Assembly: GCA_947474755.1 (NCBI GenBank)
Contig: CANJJE010000003.1
Coordinates: 124,001 to 188,000, forward strand
Reading direction: 5' to 3'
Source: Burkholderiales bacterium
GTDB lineage: Bacteria > Pseudomonadota > Gammaproteobacteria > Burkholderiales > Burkholderiaceae_C
Length of the DNA stretch: 64,000 bases
Shown one piece after another: positions 20,001 through 28,047 of the stretch. The notes below the pieces were generated by a model. It saw only the letters and a program-made list of their open reading frames with translations, had not been told where the DNA came from and did no database searches. The translations under genes and the position numbers were made by a program. Position 1 is the stretch's first letter, and each line of letters begins with the position of its first letter.

Positions 20001-23000
20001 GTGCAGCAGATTCCGAATCTCGTCGGCTGCCTGGGTGAACAAGGCCGCTTCCTCGGTCGTGCCCGTGCCGATCGCCGCACTTCGCGCCAAGGCGTGTTCC
20101 AGCGTGCGCGCCAGATCCGAAAGGTCGGCAAAGCCGACGGTGGCCGAACTACCTGCCAGCGAATGCGCGAGCGCGACCGCACTGTCGCTGACCGGCAGCT
20201 CCAGTTCCATCGCCCATTCAGCCAATTCGGTGCACAGGCGACGCGACAGCTCGTCGGCTTCGTTGAGATAGATGTTGAAGAGCGGAATACCGATGCGCAG
20301 CGAACCGATGACCTTGGTCTCGTCATCATCTGCAGCGATCGACAGCACAGGCGCCATGTCGGCCTGGGCTTGTGGCTCAGGCGAAGGTTCGGGCGGTGGC
20401 TGGGTCATCACCACGACCGCGTCGTCGCCGAATTCGAGGTCGAAGTCCGTTTGCGGACCGGCGTCGATCTGCGGCAGGAGGTCATCGTCCAGCGCCGGGG
20501 TGTTGCGCTCCAGACTCAGCAACTCGAAGTCCGGTGACAGGGCGTCGCCAACGTCGTCGGCAGCCAGCGGGTCGATTGGCAGCTCGGGCAAAGGCGAGCG
20601 GCCGATCGAAGCCTGCGGCAGCGGCAGCGTCGCCTGGGGGTCGAACGGCTCGAACATCGCGCTGGCATCGCCGGACTCGAGGTCCAGCATCACGAAACCG
20701 GTGTCGGCACCCTGATGCAAACGCTCTGCTCGTGCCGATGGCTTCGCAGCAGCGGCGTCGAGTTCTGCAGCACCACTCCACGCTGGCGACGCTTCGATGG
20801 CGGACACGTCGAGGTCAAGGTCGAACTCCATGGACGACCCGTCGGCCCTCGCAGGTTCGACTCCCGCCAGAACGTCGCTTGTCGGCAGCGCAGGCAGGAC
20901 GGCGGTGTCGTCCATGCCGGGCGCCGGCCCTGAAGGAACGCCGTCCGAGCGCTGCGTGACCTGCGCCATTGGCGCTGCGCCGTACGCCACCGGCCTGCCG
21001 GCAGCGATGTCATCGATCCAGCCGGCGAATTGCTCGAGTGCCTCGATGGTGTGGCGCAGCAGCGGCTCATCAGCGCCGCGCTGTTCGGACAGGCAGGTGT
21101 TGCAGAGCTGCTCGCAGGCCCAGGCGGCATCGCCGAAATCGGGCAAGCCGACCATGCGGGCGCTGCCCTTCAAGGTGTGAAACGCCCGGCGCAGGGTCGT
21201 CAGTCGGTGGAGGTCATCTGGCGAGTTGGCCAGGCCTGCACAGGCGCCTCGTGCGGTGTCAATCACCTCCCGGGCCTCTTCGAGAAACACCTGGCGCATC
21301 TCGTCGTCGTCGGCTGCACCGTCGGCAGCGACCTCGCGTGCCGCCGTGCCGGACGGCCCGAGGCTGGTCAGCTCCGACGACGAATGCACAAAGTCGGCGA
21401 GTGCCTCTGACAGTTGGTCGCGCGCGGCCCTGACGGCATCGGCATCCCCCGCAGCGTCGAGCGCTTTGCGCGCCTTGTTGACAGTGGCGGCCAGCGCTGT
21501 CTGATCGGCGGCGGTCGCCTCTTGAGACAGGCGATCCAAGTCGCGCGCGACGGCGTCCGTCGACACGTCGTCACGCGCTGCGTTGAAGGCCAGCATCTGG
21601 GCCTGTTCGATCAGCCGCGGCTGTGCTGCCACCGGCGCCGGCTCACAAGGCACAACCGACTTGTGGTCGCTGCGGCCCATGACTGGCGACAGTGTGCCGG
21701 CCTCGGCGTCGTAGGCGAACAGCGACTTGGCCAGTGCAGGCTGTACGCTGAGCATGTCGATCAGGAAGCCGAGAGCACCGAGATTGCCGGCCAGACGGTC
21801 AAAGACGCCGGCCTGGCCGACGCGCGACAGATCGACTTCGGTCGAGCTGAGACCATCGACTTCATCGCGCATGCGCAATAGCGCGCTTGCCGCGTGATCC
21901 ATGCCCAGCACAGACAACACGCCGCGCATCGCCGACAGGTGGTTCGGTACCGGGATCAGCACCGTGGGATCCGTCGGGTTGCGAAAGAACTGGTCGATCA
22001 GCTTCTCAGCGTCCGACAACGTCGTGCGCAACTCCTGAACCACGCTGCCCATGGTCTGCCGATCCGACATCCGCCGGTACAGCTCTTCCATCCAGCCTTC
22101 GAGCGGTTGCGGCACGGCGCCCTGCCGAACGCTGCCCATGCGCTGCGCCAGACGCTGAATGCGGGCAGCCAGCTCGGGCTGATCGAATTCGGCATCTTCG
22201 AGGCATGCCTCGACGTACAGAAGACTGGTGGCGGCTTCCATCGCCAGCGCTGCGGAGGGCGGCGCGGCCGTTTGCTGGGTCAGCGTTGCCGCTGCGCGCA
22301 ATTCCTCGGCGAGGGCATCGCCGGACGGGAACAAGCGCTTCAGCGACTCGCCAGCAAGAGCGAACTGCTCGGCCAGACCATTGATGCGATGCAACTCGCC
22401 GCCGGCGACGCCGGACCACGATTCTTTCGCTGCGGCCACCCGTTTGCCGGCCTGGGCGATCAGCGCCGGATCGAAGCGCCCCAGTGCGCTGCTGTGGTAG
22501 TCGCCGGCCCGTTGATGCACCAGGTCATAGGCCTGGCGCACCGCGGCCAGACGTGGTGCCTTGCGGCCGTCGCCCGGAGAATCGGCCTGGGCACAGAAGA
22601 ACAGCAGGTCACGGGCCAAGGGTTCGGATATCTCGCTGCCACCGCGCTCGAGGATGCGCAGCTGCGCCAGCAGCCTAGACACGACACGCTTGCTGAACAG
22701 GTCGAGCGACAGCAGGCCCGTAGCCTGCGCTTCGAACATCGCCGCCGCCAGCTTCCACAAGGTGGCGGCTTCCAGCCTGTCGGCCCCGGCACCCAAGCCA
22801 GCGAAGATGTGGCTCATGCGCTGGGCAGCGCCCGGGGTCGGGGCACGCATGATCGACAGCATCCGCCCCTCGATCGCCGAGCGGGTACCGGCATCCGGCT
22901 GGCAGGCGACCGCGCGATCGTCAGGCGGCAGCGGCAGCCATTGCCAATCGTGGAACCACAGGTCGGCCGGGTGAATGCGGTCGGCGCCGGCGATCTCCTG

Positions 23001-23429
23001 CACGGCGCGGTACTGGGGGAACAACGCCAGGGACGACACGTTCTTGCCGGCCAGCAAGCGGGCCATGTAATCCATCAACGCGAAGCACGCCGCCTCGATG
23101 GCAGAGACTGCGCGGGCATCGATCGATCGCGGCTTGGCAATGAAGCGCTGGACACAGGCTTCGCAGCCGCGCAGCAGGCTGGCCCCGGCCGGCAGGTCCA
23201 CAAGCTCCAGCGCGCCAATGCTCTGGTGCAGATGCTGACGGGCACTGTTCAGGACAGCGGGTTCGACCGCATCCACGTCGGAGTCGGAGGTGGATTCAGA
23301 CTCTTTCAGATGGCGTCGCAGCGACTTCAGCGCCAATTCGAGGGAGCGCCTGAGCTCATCGTGGACCCAGGACAGGGCACTCAGATCGCTCAGACCGTCC
23401 GCCGATTCAGGATTGCGCAAGCTGTCCAT
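17067..23429 (-). CDS. chpA: ChpA/PilL-type hybrid chemosensory histidine kinase
   Basis: A 2120-residue CheA-like kinase of the type IV pilus Chp pathway. The first ~650 residues are helical with no canonical phospho-His. Three Hpt sites follow: H751 (HTLKGSA), H1089 (HSLAGSS) and H1347 (HTLKGGA), separated by acidic, low-complexity linkers. Then come a dimerisation region, the HATPase domain (N-box HLLRNSVTHGIE at ~1695, later G-box SGRGVGMD), a CheW domain (~1860-1990) and a C-terminal receiver with VLVVDDS and phospho-acceptor D about 2046 (SDIEMP). Pseudomonas ChpA has more phosphotransfer sites, so this is a reduced version. It follows pilJ by 46 bases. Confidence 0.95.
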   Translation of the reverse strand: MDSLRNPESADGLSDLSALSWVHDELRRSLELALKSLRRHLKESESTSDSDVDAVEPAVLNSARQHLHQSIGALELVDLPAGASLLRGCEACVQRFIAKPRSIDARAVSAIEAACFALMDYMARLLAGKNVSSLALFPQYRAVQEIAGADRIHPADLWFHDWQWLPLPPDDRAVACQPDAGTRSAIEGRMLSIMRAPTPGAAQRMSHIFAGLGAGADRLEAATLWKLAAAMFEAQATGLLSLDLFSKRVVSRLLAQLRILERGGSEISEPLARDLLFFCAQADSPGDGRKAPRLAAVRQAYDLVHQRAGDYHSSALGRFDPALIAQAGKRVAAAKESWSGVAGGELHRINGLAEQFALAGESLKRLFPSGDALAEELRAAATLTQQTAAPPSAALAMEAATSLLYVEACLEDAEFDQPELAARIQRLAQRMGSVRQGAVPQPLEGWMEELYRRMSDRQTMGSVVQELRTTLSDAEKLIDQFFRNPTDPTVLIPVPNHLSAMRGVLSVLGMDHAASALLRMRDEVDGLSSTEVDLSRVGQAGVFDRLAGNLGALGFLIDMLSVQPALAKSLFAYDAEAGTLSPVMGRSDHKSVVPCEPAPVAAQPRLIEQAQMLAFNAARDDVSTDAVARDLDRLSQEATAADQTALAATVNKARKALDAAGDADAVRAARDQLSEALADFVHSSSELTSLGPSGTAAREVAADGAADDDEMRQVFLEEAREVIDTARGACAGLANSPDDLHRLTTLRRAFHTLKGSARMVGLPDFGDAAWACEQLCNTCLSEQRGADEPLLRHTIEALEQFAGWIDDIAAGRPVAYGAAPMAQVTQRSDGVPSGPAPGMDDTAVLPALPTSDVLAGVEPARADGSSMEFDLDLDVSAIEASPAWSGAAELDAAAAKPSARAERLHQGADTGFVMLDLESGDASAMFEPFDPQATLPLPQASIGRSPLPELPIDPLAADDVGDALSPDFELLSLERNTPALDDDLLPQIDAGPQTDFDLEFGDDAVVVMTQPPPEPSPEPQAQADMAPVLSIAADDDETKVIGSLRIGIPLFNIYLNEADELSRRLCTELAEWAMELELPVSDSAVALAHSLAGSSATVGFADLSDLARTLEHALARSAAIGTGTTEEAALFTQAADEIRNLLHQFAAGFLRQPSERLLARLAEHELSSARRLETATAELDAEALADSDAVPLEAAIDLNFELVDTSAARQSAAADESPVEESPAGAPPLEPAIAQARTDAQVTDFSPVTDTELQRLDPLGFAALKPLSDLPVADLDLDRLRIAPGSASQHFDDEEDIDVSDAIDGELFPIFEEEAEELLGQLASRLQEWVRHPEDLQAPAGAMRTLHTLKGGARLAGAMRLGELVHRLESRIENLIALATDALTPAHEIEPLLGRCDALREAFEAVQTAAAAGPQAAPDAVSEAPAAVSVPVEECVSATAPPPPTAVIAALLEAPPVPTVRAGDVPRLVPALPADADTDAIDWSRFDVVEAPELPRAAVASNASSAVRVRASLLDRLVNQAGEVSITRSRIASDVDQLKESLSDLTENLERLRGQLRDIELQAETQISSRMEAAKVAAAAFDPLEFDRFTRFQELTRMMAESVNDVATVQRTLQQTLQSAEDDLAAQARLTRELQDDLLRTRMVEFEGLSDRLYRVVRQAAKETGKQVRLDIVGGSIEIDRGVLDRMTSAFEHLLRNSVTHGIELPTLRTAGGKDATGAIVVSVTQEGNEVGVEVRDDGAGLDLSRIRNKALANGLIAADAPISDDQLANLIFTPGFSTADKVTELSGRGVGMDVVRSEVQAIGGRIETSTSLGQGTGFKLVLPLTTAVTQVVMVRFGELIVGVPSTLVAAVRRMPAVEVRQAYQSGTCVVDGEALPFYWLGALLQTSASSAAPQQRSSQLLVVRSASQRIVVHVDDVVGNQEVVVKNLGPQLSRMPGLAGMTLQASGKVALIYNPVALATLYGAAARTATLAALQTLASGVAEAVDDRSPAVPLAPLVLVVDDSLTVRRVTERMLLREGYRVVLAKDGLDALERLANEKPAIVLSDIEMPRMDGFDLVRNLRADARLHDLPVIMITSRIAQKHRDYAVELGVEHYLGKPYAEEELLALIARCTAGQVMA

Positions 23430-23475
23430 GCAATGCCTTGATTCTGATCATTCAGCGCAGCGGTGTTCGAGGCAG

Positions 23476-25065
23476 TCAGACGATCTTGAACCGCGCCACC
23501 GAGCGCTTCAGTTCATCGGCGGTGTGCGACAGCTCACGCACCATCTGAGCAGTCGAGCGCGTGCCCTCGCCGGTCTGTTCAGTGACCGCAAAAATGTGCT
23601 GGATGTTGGCGGCCACGACATTGGCCGACTGCGCTTCGCCGAGCGCACGGCTAGAGATGTCGGTGATCAGGTCGGACAGCTCGCGCGAGACCCGGTCGAT
23701 GTCGCCCAGCGCATTGCCTGCCGCATCGGTCAGCCGGGTGCCTTCGACCACGCCCTGCGTCGAGCGCTCCATGGCGGCCACGGCGTCCAGTGTGTCGGTC
23801 TGAATGGCCTTGACCAATGCGGCAATCTGCCGTGTCGCATCGGCAGAGCGCTCCGCGAGTCTCTGCACTTCCTCTGCAACGACCGAAAAACCGCGCCCCG
23901 CCTCGCCAGCCGACGCCGCCTGGATGGCGGCGTTCAACGCCAGTACATTGGTCTGCTCCGTGATGTCGGAGATCAGTTCGGTGATCTCGCCGATCTCCTG
24001 CGACGACTCGCCGAGCCGCTTGATGCGCTTCGAGGTTTCCTGGATCTGGTCGCGGATGGTGTTCATGCCGCCGATGGTGTCCTGCACCGCTTTCAGGCCC
24101 GATTCGGTGGCCGTCAGGGACTGCCGCGCCACGGCTGCCGTCTGCTGCGCCTGAGCCGAGACTTCGTTGATGCGCCCGGCCATCTGAAGCACCGACTCAC
24201 CGGTGTCGCGAATTTCGCGCAGCTGTTCGCTGGACGCAGCCATCAGCTCGGTCGATGTGGCATCGACCAGCTGGGTGGTCTCGGTCACACGGCTCGCCGT
24301 GCCCTGCACCTGGGCGACCAGCGTTCGCAGCTCTTCCACGGTGTAGTTGACCGAGTCGGCGATCGCGCCGGTGATGTCCTCAGTCACGGTGGCCTGCTGG
24401 GTCAGATCGCCTTCCGCGACGCTTTGCAGTTCGTTCATCAGCCGCAGGATGGCCGCCTGGTTGGCATCGTTGACGCGCTTGGCCTCGCCTTGCAGGCGTT
24501 CGGCATCGATGCGTTGCTGCTCCATCTGCTGGTCACGTTGCGCCTGCTCGACGGCAAACAGCTTGCGCTGCCCGAAGGCACCGGCGAATATCAACAGCGC
24601 CGCGATCAGCAACAGGCCGACGACACCTTGCTGCGACAGCGAGACCTCCACCGGCACGAACGGCAGCAGCACGACCGCCAGCACCCCGAGCATGCCGATC
24701 CAGATCAATGCTGTCAGCCATTTCTGCTGCTGCTCGAACGGTCGTGTGGCGACCAGCGGGACGCCGGCGGCGCTGCTGACCGCGGCAGCGGGTGCCAGTG
24801 GCGAGCGGGATTCGGCGAAATCTGCCAGGCCCGAGGGCGCGGACTCGGAAATGATGGACGGGTCGAAATCGCGCACACCTCGACCGCCAACACCTTCGAG
24901 TACCACGGTACGTTCCATGTCCATGTCGATCTCCAGTGGCGACCGCTTGTCAGTCATGTCATTGCCCTCCATCGACGCGGGGGCCTGGGCGTCGGCGAAG
25001 CGGGTATCGGGCTCGTCGCTGTCACGCCCGGCCTGTGGTTTCTTCAGTTTGTCGAGGAACGCCAT
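23476..25065 (-). CDS. pilJ: PilJ-type methyl-accepting chemotaxis protein without a periplasmic sensor domain
   Basis: A 529-residue chemoreceptor. A ~110-residue cytoplasmic N-terminus is followed by two adjacent hydrophobic helices (~116-137 and ~146-165) with only about 10 residues between them, then a HAMP-like segment (~EGDLTQ) and a signalling domain whose hairpin tip contains [18 protein letters not shown]. Known PilJ proteins have a large periplasmic PilJ_N region between the helices; it is absent here. The ATG at 25065 is chosen: it opens MAFLDKLKK, the usual start of betaproteobacterial PilJ. The ORF track runs into non-coding sequence upstream. It sits between pilI and chpA. Confidence 0.92.
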   Translation of the reverse strand: MAFLDKLKKPQAGRDSDEPDTRFADAQAPASMEGNDMTDKRSPLEIDMDMERTVVLEGVGGRGVRDFDPSIISESAPSGLADFAESRSPLAPAAAVSSAAGVPLVATRPFEQQQKWLTALIWIGMLGVLAVVLLPFVPVEVSLSQQGVVGLLLIAALLIFAGAFGQRKLFAVEQAQRDQQMEQQRIDAERLQGEAKRVNDANQAAILRLMNELQSVAEGDLTQQATVTEDITGAIADSVNYTVEELRTLVAQVQGTASRVTETTQLVDATSTELMAASSEQLREIRDTGESVLQMAGRINEVSAQAQQTAAVARQSLTATESGLKAVQDTIGGMNTIRDQIQETSKRIKRLGESSQEIGEITELISDITEQTNVLALNAAIQAASAGEAGRGFSVVAEEVQRLAERSADATRQIAALVKAIQTDTLDAVAAMERSTQGVVEGTRLTDAAGNALGDIDRVSRELSDLITDISSRALGEAQSANVVAANIQHIFAVTEQTGEGTRSTAQMVRELSHTADELKRSVARFKIV

Positions 25066-25186
25066 GGAACCCTCGCTAAGTGATTGTGGTGACACGTGGG
25101 GCGCCGGACCCACTGATATCGATGCCTTCTTGCCATCAGTTCGTCGGATACGTCGTACCGCCGAGGCGAAACACGGATTGGCGTCT

Positions 25187-25711
25187 TCATCGAACGATCT
25201 TGAGGAATGCAGGGTGCTTGACCAGGCGGGCGAGACTGATTTCCTGCCACGACCGACCATCGGCATCGATCCAGCGAGGGCCCACGAACGATGGTGTCGG
25301 CGACATCTGCGACGCCCCCTGATCGAGCGATAACTGGCCTTCGCCGCGCAGCCCGGCCAGCCGATCAACCAGCAGCGCCGCATTGACATCGAGCGAAGCG
25401 TTGAAGCCCACCAGCATCGCATGATCGTGGCACTCGGCCGAGGATGCGACGCCCAGGAAACTGGCCAGGTCGATCACGCCGTTCAATTGACCGCGCAGGT
25501 TCGCCACGCCCAGAAACCAGGGCTGCGCGTGAGAAACGCCCGCGATGGGAGACATGGGGAAGATTTCACCGGCCTCCTGCAGCGAAAACAGAAGACCTCG
25601 TCCGCCACACTCGACTGCCAACCAGGCCCTGCCAGGCACCGTCGAACGCGCCTCCTGCAATCGCTGCGCCAAACGATTTTGAAGAGCGCGCAGTGCTTCC
25701 TTGTCGGCCAT
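25187..25711 (-). CDS. pilI: PilI, CheW-like adaptor
   Basis: A 174-residue protein made almost entirely of a CheW domain, recognisable from [20 protein letters not shown], read in two parts (GVANLRG and VIDLASFL), and the later LLVDRLAGL. CheW-type adaptors couple receptor and kinase, so this should link PilJ to ChpA. It lies between pilH and pilJ. A 121-base gap without an obvious gene separates its stop from the pilJ start, so pilJ could have its own promoter, though none was identified. Confidence 0.92.
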   Translation of the reverse strand: MADKEALRALQNRLAQRLQEARSTVPGRAWLAVECGGRGLLFSLQEAGEIFPMSPIAGVSHAQPWFLGVANLRGQLNGVIDLASFLGVASSAECHDHAMLVGFNASLDVNAALLVDRLAGLRGEGQLSLDQGASQMSPTPSFVGPRWIDADGRSWQEISLARLVKHPAFLKIVR

Positions 25712-25801
25712 GGATGGGGGTGATAGTGGATCGCGGCGAGGTTTCAGGCGGGCGGAAGCCCTGTTGCCGCTTGATCAAAAAGCCGAGTCACGTCACCACA
25801 C

Positions 25802-26167
25802 TCAGCCGAAGGCACGAATCTTCGCCGTCAACTCCTCTGCGTTCACTGGCTTGACGATGTAATCGCGTGCACCTTGGCGAATACCCCAGACCTTGTCGGT
25901 TTGCTGGTTCTTGCTGGTGCACATGATGACTGGCACCTGGGAGAAGCGCGGATCACGGGTGATCGAGCGGGTCAGTTGAAAACCGTTCTGACCCGGCATC
26001 ACGACATCCATCAGGATCAAGTCTGGCGTCTGCTCTTCCAGGCGGCGCATCGCTTCTTCGCCGTTTTCGGCAGTTCGCACCGCATAACCCTGCTTCTTCA
26101 GCAGGTCCGACACGAAATAGAGCTCCGTTTTCGAATCGTCGACCAACAGAATGTTCTTGATTGCCAT
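25802..26167 (-). CDS. pilH: PilH response regulator
   Basis: A stand-alone CheY-like receiver of 121 residues. It has the acidic pair in LLVDDSK, the phospho-acceptor Asp in LILMDVVMPG, the switch Thr/Ser region IMCTSKN and the conserved Lys in IVKPVN. In the Pil-Chp system PilH is the receiver that controls pilus retraction. The ATG at 26167 is preferred over the ORF-track start because GAGGACAAGAA sits just upstream as a ribosome site and MAIKNILLVDDS is the typical opening. The pilG stop is about 80 bases upstream. Confidence 0.94.
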   Translation of the reverse strand: MAIKNILLVDDSKTELYFVSDLLKKQGYAVRTAENGEEAMRRLEEQTPDLILMDVVMPGQNGFQLTRSITRDPRFSQVPVIMCTSKNQQTDKVWGIRQGARDYIVKPVNAEELTAKIRAFG

Positions 26168-26248
26168 TTCTTGTCCTCGAGAGTCGATTTCAGTGTCCAG
26201 CCTCGCCAGGAAGCAATCCGTGCGCCGCGGCAACAATGACAAGGCGCG

Positions 26249-26680
26249 TCAGTTCGTCGATACCACCGCATCTTCCTTCAGATGCAAGCGCACCGCGTCG
26301 AGCAACTGGTCCTTGGTGAAAGGCTTGGTCAGATAGTCCTGGGAGCCGACCATGCGGCCACGCGCCTTGTCGAACAGGCCGTCCTTGGACGACAACATGA
26401 TCACCGGCAAGTGGGCATAACGGATGTTGCGCTTGATGATGGCGCAGGTCTGGTAGCCGTCGAGCCGCGGCATCAGGATGTCGCAGAAAACCAGCGCTGG
26501 AGCGTGATCATTCACCTTCGACAGCGCGTCGAAGCCGTCTTCGGCCAGATAGACCTCGTACCCACCCTGCTTGAGAAATATCTCCGCGCTGCGGCGGATG
26601 GTATTGCTGTCGTCGATGACCAGCACCCTGGTCCTGGGCGCAAGCGCTCCGATGTCACTGTCCACTGACATGCTCCTCAT
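26249..26680 (-). CDS. pilG: PilG response regulator
   Basis: A CheY-like single-domain receiver of 143 residues: VLVIDDSNTIRRSAE, phospho-acceptor Asp in VFCDILMPRLDGYQT, MLSSKDGLFDKARGR (the PilG-specific signature) and LTKPF. In Pseudomonas, PilG promotes pilus extension and feeds into cAMP signalling. Two in-frame ATGs, 26680 and 26671, are possible; a GAGGAG lies between them but is too close to the second to decide. It is preceded by the rubredoxin gene and followed by pilH. Confidence 0.93.
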   Translation of the reverse strand: MRSMSVDSDIGALAPRTRVLVIDDSNTIRRSAEIFLKQGGYEVYLAEDGFDALSKVNDHAPALVFCDILMPRLDGYQTCAIIKRNIRYAHLPVIMLSSKDGLFDKARGRMVGSQDYLTKPFTKDQLLDAVRLHLKEDAVVSTN

Positions 26681-26716
26681 CAGGGCACGCCCGTGCCCCG
26701 CCTGTCGGGTTATCGG

Positions 26717-26890
26717 TCAGATCTGCACCATCTCAAAGTCTTCTTTTCGCGCGCCGCATTCGGGGCAGGTCCAGTTCATCGGCACATCGTCCCAGCGGGT
26801 ACCGGGCGCAATACCGTGCTCCAGGTCGCCCGAGGCCTCATCGTAGATCCAGCCGCAAATCAGGCACATCCAGGTTCGAGGGTCGGTCAC
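26717..26890 (-). CDS. rubA: Rubredoxin
   Basis: A 57-residue protein read from a GTG at 26890; it is missing from the ORF track because of its size and start codon. Both iron-binding CxxC pairs are present, CLICGW near residue 9 and CPECGA near residue 42, with the aromatic core residues of rubredoxin between them (WIYDEASG, WDDVP). It is a one-iron electron carrier. It stands 36 bases upstream of pilG on the same strand and divergent from thiD. The rubredoxin-pilG link recurs in Burkholderiales, but no functional tie to twitching motility is known. Confidence 0.93.
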   Translation of the reverse strand: MTDPRTWMCLICGWIYDEASGDLEHGIAPGTRWDDVPMNWTCPECGARKEDFEMVQI

Positions 26891-27053
26891 AGCGGCTTTG
26901 GACGGGTCATTACAATGAGGGTCATTCTACGGGCGCTGTATTTGCGGCGCGTTGGCCTGGAACTGGCGTTGTTCTGCGACGCCATCCTCTGGTCCTCGTC
27001 ATTGGTCACAGCCCTGCGGGCGCGACTTCCTACCCTCATCCGAGTCTTCCGCC

Positions 27054-27992
27054 ATGACCGCACAATCCCAGGCGACAGCCGACCCCACCGATGAGGTTCA
27101 GGAGGCGCCGTCGCCGGCCTGCGTGATGAGCTTCAATGCTACGGACGCCACGGGCGCGGGGGGCGTCAGCGGTGACGTCGCCACCATCGCCGCCATGGGC
27201 GCGCACGCGCTGCCGGTCATCACTTCGATCCTGTTGCGCGACACAGCGGAGGTGTTCGATCACCACGCGATCGACCCGGACGTGGTCGCCGAACAGGCGC
27301 GAAACGTGCTCGAGGACATCACGATCGCTGCCTTGAAGGTCGGTTTCCTTGGCTCGGCCGAGGCCGTCGGCGCTGTGGCAGAAATCCTGTCGGACTACCC
27401 GGACGTGCCTTTGGTCGCCTACATGCCGAACCTGTCATGGCTGGAAGAAGATCAGCAACAGGCCTACCTCGATGCATTTCGCGAACTGGTGCTGCCGCAG
27501 ACCGAGGTGCTGGTCGGCAGCCACCAGACACTGACCGACTTCCTGCTGCCCGACTGGGACGGCGAACGCCCGACCTCACCGCGTGAACTGGCGGTGGCGG
27601 CAGCCGAACACGGAACCCGCTTCGTGCTGGTCACCAGTGTGCTGGTCACCAGTGGCAAAAGCGCCGACCAGCACCTCGACAATGTCCTGGCGTCTGCTCA
27701 GGGTGCTCTGACCGGCGAGAAGTTCGAGCGCTTCGACGCCAGCTTCATCGCGGCGGGGGACACGCTGTCGGCCGCCCTCGCCGCACTGCTGGCCTCGGGC
27801 AGCGAATTGCACACGGCCGTCGGCGAATCGCTGGCCTTCCTGGACCAGGCGCTCGATGCGGGATTTCGCCCCGGCATGGGCAATGTGGTGCCGGATCGCT
27901 TCTTCTGGGCGCTGGCCCCGGGAGAGGAAGAGGACGCAGCCGATCGCGACACCCCGGCACCCGACGCCCCGGGTTCCCGGCACATCCACTGA
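27054..27992 (+). CDS. thiD: Hydroxymethylpyrimidine/phosphomethylpyrimidine kinase-like protein
   Basis: A 312-residue ribokinase-fold protein that matches the betaproteobacterial ThiD branch, which phosphorylates HMP and HMP-P for thiamine synthesis. The N-terminal glycine motif reads [15 protein letters not shown] instead of the classical GSDSGGGAGIQAD. The anion-hole region reads [14 protein letters not shown] with the catalytic Asp kept. KVGFLGSAE corresponds to the ThiD substrate loop. A 15-bp tandem duplication gives [10 protein letters not shown] at about residue 191-200. The start is the ATG at 27054. It is divergent from the rubredoxin gene and followed by hemL after 55 bases. Whether it is a full ThiD is inferred from family membership. 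Confidence 0.85.
   Translation: MTAQSQATADPTDEVQEAPSPACVMSFNATDATGAGGVSGDVATIAAMGAHALPVITSILLRDTAEVFDHHAIDPDVVAEQARNVLEDITIAALKVGFLGSAEAVGAVAEILSDYPDVPLVAYMPNLSWLEEDQQQAYLDAFRELVLPQTEVLVGSHQTLTDFLLPDWDGERPTSPRELAVAAAEHGTRFVLVTSVLVTSGKSADQHLDNVLASAQGALTGEKFERFDASFIAAGDTLSAALAALLASGSELHTAVGESLAFLDQALDAGFRPGMGNVVPDRFFWALAPGEEEDAADRDTPAPDAPGSRHIH
27624..27653 (+). repeat. 15-bp perfect tandem duplication inside thiD
   Basis: GTGCTGGTCACCAGT occurs twice in direct succession and adds an in-frame VLVTS repeat in a loop region of the kinase. Close homologues as I remember them carry a single copy, so this looks like a recent slippage event; that comparison needs an alignment. Confidence 0.85.
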
Positions 27993-28047
27993 CCCATTCA
28001 CCGACGAACCGGCTCGAAACGCCGCTGTCCGCATCTCACCGATCGCC

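Noticed and set aside
21894-23441. 515-aa plus-strand ORF
   Set aside because: Shadow of chpA with His/Arg/Gln-rich composition and no recognisable motif.
26891-27053. TAGAAT and TACAAT hexamers between rubredoxin and thiD as promoters
   Set aside because: Single -10-like hexamers without partners at correct spacing; chance matches are likely.
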